This document shows positions 56,815 through 64,000 of a stretch of 64,000 nucleotides of DNA, piece after piece. Both the position numbers and the translations under genes were made by a program. This DNA comes from Dipylidium caninum. Its lineage: Eukaryota > Platyhelminthes > Cestoda > Cyclophyllidea > Dipylidiidae. The number at the start of each line of letters is the position of its first letter. The stretch's first letter is position 1. The DNA is taken from assembly GCA_017562135.1 (NCBI GenBank), contig QEYB01000841.1, forward strand, positions 930,001 to 994,000, written 5' to 3'. The notes below the pieces were generated by a model. That model worked only from the letters and a program-made list of their open reading frames with translations. It did not search any database and had not been told where the DNA came from.

Positions 56815-57745
56815 TGATTCACTTTGATCTTGTGTGTTGAAAGCGTTTGGTTTTGTGTTTGTACAATTTGCGAGAGGAAATACAGAAGACTGTTGGAGAA
56901 AGTAGAAATAGTTGATTTCCACAGTCCTCATGAGCCACTGTCTGGACTGAAATCTTTCAACGAAGACGGCGTTGTTGAGACCTCATTGGAGCAAAGTACT
57001 TACCGGACAACACGGCAGGTGGCAGAATGGCTCAACTCAACTGAGCAAAGCACTTTGTACCAGATGCTGAAGATGGAATTGGCGTGGAAACATTCTCGAC
57101 GTTGGCACCATGGATGAAGTGAGAAGGATTTGGAGGGTCGAGTCGTCACGTTCCCAGCAGCTCTGATTGCTCGGGACACGAGCGACTTCTTCTTCAACCC
57201 GACGGTGACTGGAGATGATAAATGGACGACCTACGTAAAGATCGTAAGGAAAAGGGCATATTGTGGCCCCCGAGAAGGTTGTCCTTCCATCCTGAAAGCC
57301 AATTTGATTGTGAAAAGGGGAATGTTGCGGTGTGTCTGATGGGGCACTCGGGGGGAGTTCTTTAAAACCGAACTGGAAAGTTCCCTTTGGAGAGGTGTTG
57401 TCAGCGAGCGGATATGTTGACGACAACAGTCGAAGAGGAGGGTAGGCGATGTTAAAGAGGAAGGACACCATGCTGCATCATGGTGAGGCCAAGCCAATGC
57501 TGCTTTGGCCGCTCTTCAAAAATTTGCCACACTAGGCTGAGAACTTTTGTCGCCTGCACCCTATATTCCGGCTGAACCCTCCGAATACCACTTTTTTGTC
57601 CTTACAAATTGTTTGAAGGCTAAGCAATTCAACAGTGAAGATGTCAACCACGGTATTGTTCAAGTAATCGTGCCAAAAGGTGGAACCTTTGTCAAAAATG
57701 GCATATGCAAATTGTCCTCGGCTGGCCAGAAGTCATGAATGACAG
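56815..57745 (+). mobile_element. Decayed mariner copy
   Basis: Pieces in order: LLEKVEIVDFHSPHEPLSG, FNEDGVVETSLEQSTYRTTR, QVAEWLNSTEQSTLYQMLKM (DNA-binding part); a KWTTYVKIVRK piece; and at 57556-57736 the C-terminal part (PAEPSEYHFFVLTNCLKAKQ; FVKNGICKLSSAGQKS, matching mariner DGIMKLPERWQK). Several frames and stops, so inactive. It carries more of the C-terminus than the other copies. Confidence 0.87.
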
Positions 57746-59460
57746 TCACGTCAATTATATTATGTAACAAGATTTACGGATGCTAAGAAAAAGACCATAT
57801 TAAATTTATTCTGTAGACATTATAAACCGGAGTTAGCAAAAAACTCTTTGGCCAGAAATTCGACTTAACGGAAAAATTTGGTCCCTGGCATTTTAACTTT
57901 GTGATTGCCCTGACGAAGCTCTTTTCTAACAAGACTCAAGTCTCCGCTCGACCCCTCCCCTCGGGCATGAGAATCCTAACACCGAAATTAGAGGTGAAGT
58001 AGAATTTAAAGGCCTTTCAACTTCCTCTTCCCCACCACTTATAACATTCCGGTTCTCAGTTTCTCGTAATTCGTTAGAAAATCTAAAGTCGAATCTATGC
58101 GGGGAAAGAATGCATTCTCCATTTGAATTTGACCTCATCCATTACGGAAAGCGCTGCAATTGTTCTGTCCATTAAGACTGGATTTCCATCTTAATGCAGC
58201 CTTCGGAATGGGAGACGTGGGAGCGTGAGAAGTGTTAAAAAGTGGAACCCGTTGAAGCCCAAGCGACCAGACAAATTGCGGCTGATGGGAGCTTTAACCG
58301 CCAGTAACTCGAACGGAGCACTAAGAGGCAACGAGACAATATCCACTTTCCTTGCTTGGCCATTGTGCTGAGGTGAAAGCGGTTAGGCGGAACGAGGTGG
58401 TACACCGAGTCGATGACGTTGAAATCTCAAGCTTTGAAGTGAAATGTTTGCGATATCCCGGGAATGTTCTACTTAGTTTCAAACTAACGCGGATAGAGAG
58501 AATTGTGATGGAGGCTCACTCCTTTGCCTGCGCGACCGTCCTACTCCCCGCATGTCACCCATCTAACATGGCGTTTTGTTGATTTCGACGGCCCAAGCAG
58601 CGGCTTCGAAAGCGGAGTTCACACAAATTCGACAAGTTGTGTCAAAGTGCCGATAAGGAGTCCCAAGCATGACAGGCTAGTAAACAAAGGAGTTTAATCC
58701 AGCGTCAGAAGTCACAGTTAAGGGGGGAACTAAACCATGTTTAAACTGAATTTTTTCAGTCTTTTTTTGCTGGGAAAGACGAGGTGAAATGAGTGGAATG
58801 GTCATTGAGTTGGATTGAGGCGCAAATATGATTCGTCCACAACCTCAGCCAATCTCAAGCCGCAATCCGGGCCTTCACTATGTTTAAGAGGACACGCACG
58901 GAGACTCTGGACAGGTAACAAGACTATTTTTAACCTCACGTCGCACGATTTCTTACCTCCCCCCCCCTCGAGGGGAAAGGGGATGGCTCGCTTAGTGTCT
59001 ATACTTCGCACAAGCACCTAGGCCACGATGCCTCATAGATGGACTGCGAAGCAAACTTGACTTCTCTCCGCTCTTCATGCTCAAACTCGCTAATATTTCT
59101 CCGTCGAAAGGTGTTCAGTGAAGCTATTGTCATGTTCTTACTCCTCCATCGACACACCTTTGAGACCTTCTAGTACTCACTGCAAATGCTGTGTCCTTTC
59201 AAAGAATAGGCGCAAGACGATAAAGTTACCGATGAGGTTACACTCATCGGATTTTGGTTGTGCTTAATTGGTGCACTTGAAGTTTCCCGAAGTTCGTGCT
59301 CTCTACGCCTAGAGGCAACCATTCCCCTGGAGTGAATTAGCACGCACGCCTGCCTCACACGCCCCGGCGCTCTCTCGCTCGCTCTCACTGGCACTCACGG
59401 CAACCAACGCTGCGCACAGCCTTGAACTACCACCGGTAATCGGGCGATAGCCTCAAGGTT
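57746..59460. other. No supported gene
   Basis: Short frames and a C-run near 58958. No signal peptide or splice-bounded coding stretch recognised. Confidence 0.4.
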
Positions 59461-59473
59461 GCCACCTTTGGGG

Positions 59474-59480
59474 TATATAT
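59474..59480 (+). promoter_or_regulatory. TATA box of peptide gene 9
   Basis: TATATAT in GGGGTATATATGAG; the start of transcription would be near 59503, giving a purine-rich leader of about 105 bases with a (GA)n tract. Confidence 0.6.
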
Positions 59481-59609
59481 GAGACGGGGAGAGCAGACAA
59501 ACTGTATTCGGCGCGACAGTGCGATCACTGGCAGCAGGGGGAAGAAGACACCTTGAAAGGGCGAGAAAAAGAGCGAGAGAGAGAGAGTAGAAAAGGGAGA
59601 GGAAAGAAG

Positions 59610-59785
59610 ATGATATCTCTCCTATTATCCATCACAATCGTCCTCACTTTACTCACGACTCTAGCCAGCGGCGCAAGTCAAAGTATAAGTTGCCTCTTGC
59701 CACGTCTGGCAAACCGAGGAGTCGGAAGAAGCTCAACTTGAAGTTCCTCTTGAAGCGGATGTGCTACCACCGGAAGGTCGAATGA
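59610..59785 (+). pseudogene. Secreted peptide 9, split between two frames
   Basis: ATG 59610 gives a good signal peptide, MISLLLSITIVLTLLTTLAS, ending at GAS. In the same frame the rest is short (SISCLLPRLANRGVGRSST, stop 59739-59741). In the frame two bases on, the sequence immediately after the signal region reads RKSKYKLPLATSGKPRSRKK then LNLKFLLKRMCYHRKVE, stop 59783-59785, which is the Lys/Arg-rich type of mature chain seen in its neighbours. That frame has no ATG, and no GT-AG intron of sensible size can join the two. Either a one-base deletion (real or a sequencing error), or frameshifting, or the short in-frame form is the true product. I give no joined sequence. Confidence 0.55.
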
Positions 59786-62700
59786 TTTTGAACACTTGAG
59801 TCACGAGTGTTAACTACTGCCAGTCGTCGCTCGAGGTGGATGATCTCTCAAGTTTCTCGCATTTACCTGTGTTTTTGTAATTTTTTTTTTACTTTTTAAT
59901 ATCAAAATTCTATCCTTATTGAGCTATGCATGTCTTGAATGGAGTGGAGTTTGCTACCGCCGTGTTTTCATGCCACTTAGTCATCTCGAAAGCAGTAATT
60001 AGAACAGAGCAATGAGCCGGCCAACTTGCAAGAGTATGCAAACACGGCGGAAATTGGAAGGAATTTTGTCGTTTGGGGAGAATAGTCGAACAGCCGTGTT
60101 TTGAGGCTTCATTTTCACCATGTTTACCGAGTAAGAGAAGATAAGATTGTCTCCCATCCGGCTCTTTGCCGTAAGGTGTGCTATACGCAAATTGCGTAGT
60201 CAAATCTGAAATGCTTAACACGAATCCCCTCAATTTTGCCACTTCAGCATCTTCTCTAAATCTTATGGCAACTGTCAGGGAGTTTAAGTCTGCAAGGATC
60301 CAAAATTCGTCAAATGGGGACTGAACATTCCAGCGTAGTCGCCATACACTCCGCGAAATCCTCATCCCAAAGGGAATTCTGGCGCGCCTCCATCGTTGTC
60401 TGGACCTCGTCGATGTTCGGACGAGGACAATCGTCAGCCTACCTTTGAACGAAGAAAGGCATCCCCGGGGTGAGTTGGTGCACGTTCAACTTGGCGCTTA
60501 AGACTACTGTGTGTAAGGCGCCCAATCACTCGCATCGCGCTGAGATGGATTACGTTGTAATGCCTTGTAATTTGAGCTTGCACGACTGAGGTGCTCACAC
60601 GCACCCTCCTCTCCCCTCACATCCACAAATAGTAACACTTACTCCTGACAAACCCTTATTTTTGAAAGCACAATGCGCGGTTTGAAATGCGCTAGGCCTA
60701 TTCTCAGGCGTAGTCTGATGTCACTTGCGCTTTGACAATGGCTAGATGGCTTCTGTAACCTAATCGAGTTGTCGGAGGCGTGGCATACGAAGGTAAAGAG
60801 GAGAGAAAGAATATAATGAGGTACTGTCACGTTCCTTACCGACCCAATTTTGATTGCGGGAGGGTTTTCGCCCCTCCCATGGATGGACAATGCGTGGGGA
60901 GTTATGTTTTCCTCACGGAGCGCATGAGCAAGGCGAAAGTCATTTACCTGGTCGTCACCTGTGAGACGTCACTCCTACCCTCGCAAAATATATTTTACCT
61001 TGTTTAGACGAAAATACGCTCCAACAATCTTGGAGGATGAGGCATTATTCACAAGAAAGTTTGCTTTACCGCTATGTTCGGAAGGGAAGCCTAAAATTTT
61101 AAAATTACCTTGCCAAAAGTTTCACTTGAACCGGTTCAACCGTTCCGCCCATGAACAAACTCCTCGTGTATCATTAGGACTGTTAAACTTACAGCTTCTA
61201 AGTTGCCCTTAGCTCCTACCGTCGTAACGATAAGAAACAAGAGGAAATCGCATCGTATTCGGATAGGATGGCAAGTCGTCCCAACGACCACAGTTGACTG
61301 GAGCCTTTGAGTTCCTGAGGTTCCATTTCCCCATACTCGAAAGCCCCTTTTCTTCATCCCAATGGATAAACCAGTTCGTGATGAAGTCCCCGCCCTACCA
61401 GCGGCGATCGCAGAGACGCAACCGCTTTCCCTTAGGAATAACAAGGCATTAGAGAGGAAAGCCATTGTATTAAAGTTAAGCTATACTTGGGCCTTAAAGG
61501 CAGTTTATAGCCCATAAGTTTCGAGGGGCAGACATTATAATGTGCCAACTTCAAAAGCAGCACACCCAGTGAAAATGCATTACTGCTGCCCGACATGTGT
61601 ACAACAGTTGCATGATGCTACGACTCGATTACGGCTCCACTGTGACCGGACTTCTTCCGACATCAGCTAGCCTGCAGTGGATTTTCAGGTCTAACAATGG
61701 CATCCGACATTATTAACTTGGCAATGTCGCCTTGGAGATTTGGAAACTACTGGATGTCAGGTGGCTTCTTCTTCTTCTTCTTCTTCAGTTATCATTGGCC
61801 AAGGGCCGAAGTATCTCATGTCTTCTGGGAAAATGACCGTGTTTCATGAAACAGTACACGTATTCAGGAAGGCTCTGGCTTCTATTTTATGCACTAAGTG
61901 AGTCTGCGCCAGTGATGACACCTTAAAGTTCACCTCCAGGTTTAAACCATCTTCCACAAGACTGTCGATAGGGCATGAAACCGACCATCATCAGCCCCAA
62001 CATAGTTTCACTACATGAAATACTTTCATCATGATGTGGATATTTTTCGTGTTGCATGCGTGACAATGTGCCTTACACACGCCGGGCATATTGACAATGG
62101 GTGCGTGTGTGTGTGCGTGTAACGCTTTATAGTACTTTCTTATAGTAGCTAGCTATTTATGAAGACATGAATCCCCTCACGGTGATGCCTAATGGTTCAC
62201 TAAAACACAAGGACACCTTGGTTCGCCTCTTGGGTGAACGTGCTAAATTTATCGTGGGAGGGGAAAGGACTGGAGACGGAGGCGGCATCAGCGCCGAGAG
62301 GAGATGGGAATGGTGAGAGGAGGGGAGTTCTCCGTAGCGGAGAAAATCTGTGCCATCACGAGGCCAGGGACAAAGGTCATCTCCAAAACAGGCTATCTTA
62401 GCATCCTTCACACACACAAACGCATTGAGTTAGCTGGAGGTTTGTAAGGCGACGCAACAAGTATGTCGCCTTTCGCGAAGGTTAACCGGCGATGGAGGCC
62501 AATTACAACGCCGTGGCTCGGTCGACCCTCCATCCACACTCCGTCGCCAAGACTGCTCCGCCAACAACAATTACTCTTTTGTGACATCAAAACCTGAATT
62601 AAAATAAGTTACTTTCCGAGTGCACCATGAGGGTTAAATATCCACTCAGTCTCATTCCTCGTTCACGCGAAGGACGATTACACGGAAATTACATGAGCGG
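59786..62700. other. No supported gene
   Basis: Short frames only. A (TTC)n run occurs at 61765-61786 and a GT-rich run at 62103-62120. Confidence 0.4.
61765..61786 (+). repeat. (TTC)n microsatellite
   Basis: About seven perfect triplets. Confidence 0.9.
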
Positions 62701-62709
62701 CTGCTTTAA

Positions 62710-62874
62710 ATGCTTGCGATGCTTCATGTGCTGGTGTTAATGCAGGTTATTCTTGAGGTGAGAGGTAATGCGCCACTACTTTTGTGTTTGCCAGTGGTTT
62801 GTCTTCGGGCTGCAGAGACCTCGAACCTGTCAACCGTCTTGGTGATGCCTGTCTTTCGCCACAAGTCGAGATAA
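62710..62874 (+). CDS. Possible short hydrophobic peptide (54 aa)
   Basis: ATG 62710 (second ATG 62719) opens a frame starting MLAMLHVLVLMQVILEVRGN, then APLLLCLPVVCLRAAE, ending FRHKSR and TAA. Signal-peptide-like at the start, and it lies between other cluster members, but a second hydrophobic stretch follows at once and the promoter is weak (TTTAAATG just upstream). Chance is quite possible. Confidence 0.2.
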   Translation: MLAMLHVLVLMQVILEVRGNAPLLLCLPVVCLRAAETSNLSTVLVMPVFRHKSR

Positions 62875-63400
62875 TTTCAACAGACTTCAGACTTTAATTA
62901 AGGCACCTTACGTCATCAGCGTGTCCCTTAGAGACAGAGGGGGGTCCGTCTCCACTTGGAGCTCGGCGCCAACGAGGTAATCAAGTAGACGCCTACTTCG
63001 ACAGGCGTCCTATCAACTGTGATAAGTTAACAGAAATTTAATTGAAATGCTGACTACCTTTTGCACTTAAGTGAAATCGAGGCTACCTATTCGAGTAGGT
63101 AACCCTAAACTTATACATACGTATTTCGCCTCCCATAGTTCTGCCAATGACAAGGTGGCATTAGCAGAGATTAGCCTCATACCGGTCCCTCCTAGCCTCG
63201 ACAGGCGATCTCTTCGTCCACTCGCGTTTTGTCTGTGTAGACAAGACGGTTAGTTGGGGAGAGATTGTAAGAGAAAATTAAATTCACCTAGAAATTGCCA
63301 CGTGCAGGCGAGACGAATCGAGGAATCTTCACTCGCTGGTGAAGTTACAGTTTTAGTTGTCAGCTGATTCGCAGATGAAGACCACACTTTGCCCCACGCA
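62875..63400. other. No supported gene
   Basis: Only short frames; this is the upstream region of the gene at 63476. Confidence 0.4.
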
Positions 63401-63407
63401 CATTGCG

Positions 63408-63415
63408 TATATAAG
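63408..63415 (+). promoter_or_regulatory. TATA box of peptide gene 10
   Basis: TATATAAG, the same form as in the 44 kb gene, 68 bases before the ATG. A TTCACTCACTG string near 63442 could hold the start site. Confidence 0.65.
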
Positions 63416-63475
63416 CAGAAAAACCCTTAATGTGAGGCGTTGTTCACTCACTGTGCAATTACGCCTCGGTGCAGA

Positions 63476-63604
63476 ATGCTTGCAGTATTTCTCTCTATTG
63501 TCATTTCTCTTATCTTCTTGCGCATCTTGGCGAGTTCGCAGTTTCCAAAAACGCAAGTCTTCCTCTCTCCATTCTCAAATCCAACACCGATTCCTCATGG
63601 GTGA
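63476..63604 (+). CDS. Secreted short peptide 10 (42 aa), C-terminal Gly
   Basis: Signal peptide MLAVFLSIVISLIFLRILAS, likely cut at SSQ (residues 20-22), leaving FPKTQVFLSPFSNPTPIPHG to the stop. The mature peptide is Pro-rich with a terminal Gly, the substrate of peptide-amidating enzymes, so it would end in an amidated His. The ATG lies just behind a strong TATA box. Two longer frames overlap it but have no signal peptide and no good start. Intronless. Unlike most members it is not strongly basic. No family recognised. Confidence 0.6.
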   Translation: MLAVFLSIVISLIFLRILASSQFPKTQVFLSPFSNPTPIPHG

Positions 63605-64000
63605 CTGGAAAACTAGGTATTGAATCGCCTTCCTCTTCACTCCTCGCCCTCCGTGGACTTCACCCCCTCTGTTTCCCCCGGGTTTTGGGAGGAGAGAAAG
63701 GGCGGGAGTTCACAATCTCATCCAAATACCCTGCATAATTGTGTTGTAAGAAGTGAGTGCATTTATCAAGATAGCACGATTTTGTTCCTACAAGAAATGG
63801 ACTGTTGATGTCTTCGTGAGTTATTACTTACTGTCTTGGGCAATGCCATGAGCATGTTGATGGCCGGGGGAGACAAAATGGGCAAGTGTACCTCCAAGTG
63901 CCCGTGGTTGCTGCAACTAAGAAAACTTCGGCGCCTCAAAGATAGCTCATAACAAGGTAGAAAGTTACTATCAGGAGGTAGTTTTTTTGCTGTCTAACCG
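63605..64000. other. No supported gene
   Basis: 3' flank of the gene at 63476; short frames only. Confidence 0.4.

Noticed and set aside
1..64000. CRISPR array, bacterial operons, rRNA genes
   Set aside because: No regularly spaced repeats, no operon-like gene packing, no rRNA sequence; all firm genes are eukaryotic.

Overview
This is a gene-sparse metazoan nuclear window. The evidence is a DM-domain (DMRT) gene, a spliced neuroguidin-like gene, a eukaryotic selenocysteine tRNA, decayed mariner transposons, CA microsatellites and TATA/CCAAT promoters. Very short introns (about 37 to 133 bases) in an otherwise roomy genome, plus mariner debris, suggest a lophotrochozoan, perhaps a parasitic flatworm. 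That placement is inference, and the many short open frames around the real genes are mostly noise.

Layout. Bases 1-276 hold a possible 3' terminal exon on the minus strand. From 3.0 kb on the plus strand lies a DMRT-type gene: a three-CCAAT promoter, a complete DM domain in exon 1, a Ser/Pro-rich second exon, and weaker candidate exons at 5.0, 5.7 and 13.4 kb. At 14.33-14.42 kb (minus) is a clear tRNA-Sec(UCA) with an upstream TATA box. At 14.9-15.75 kb (minus) is a six-exon 3' portion of a neuroguidin/Lcp5-like gene. From 16 to 29 kb I see almost only repeats: a TATA-bearing dispersed repeat (two copies, opposite orientation), a direct-repeat pair bracketing a dead mariner, and a 0.5 kb inverted repeat with a 1.5 kb spacer.

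The most interesting part is 29.9-63.6 kb. It holds ten scattered, apparently intronless genes, each with a hydrophobic signal peptide (five begin Met-Arg) and a short mature part that is mostly basic and different in each gene. Most have CCAAT boxes and/or a TATA box upstream, and several have a poly(A) signal close behind. Two neighbours (32.8 and 34.2 kb) share a C-terminal motif and are paralogues. Others show an amphipathic cationic helix, dibasic and Gly-Lys-Arg processing sites, a C-terminal amidation glycine, or a GPI-like tail. One is split between two frames. I read this as a lineage-specific cluster of secreted short-peptide genes (host-defence, gland or signalling peptides; function unknown). 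Three decayed mariners lie among them, two of them near-identical and inverted.

Limits: everything is by eye. Exon joins, signal peptides and homology calls need transcript data and searches.
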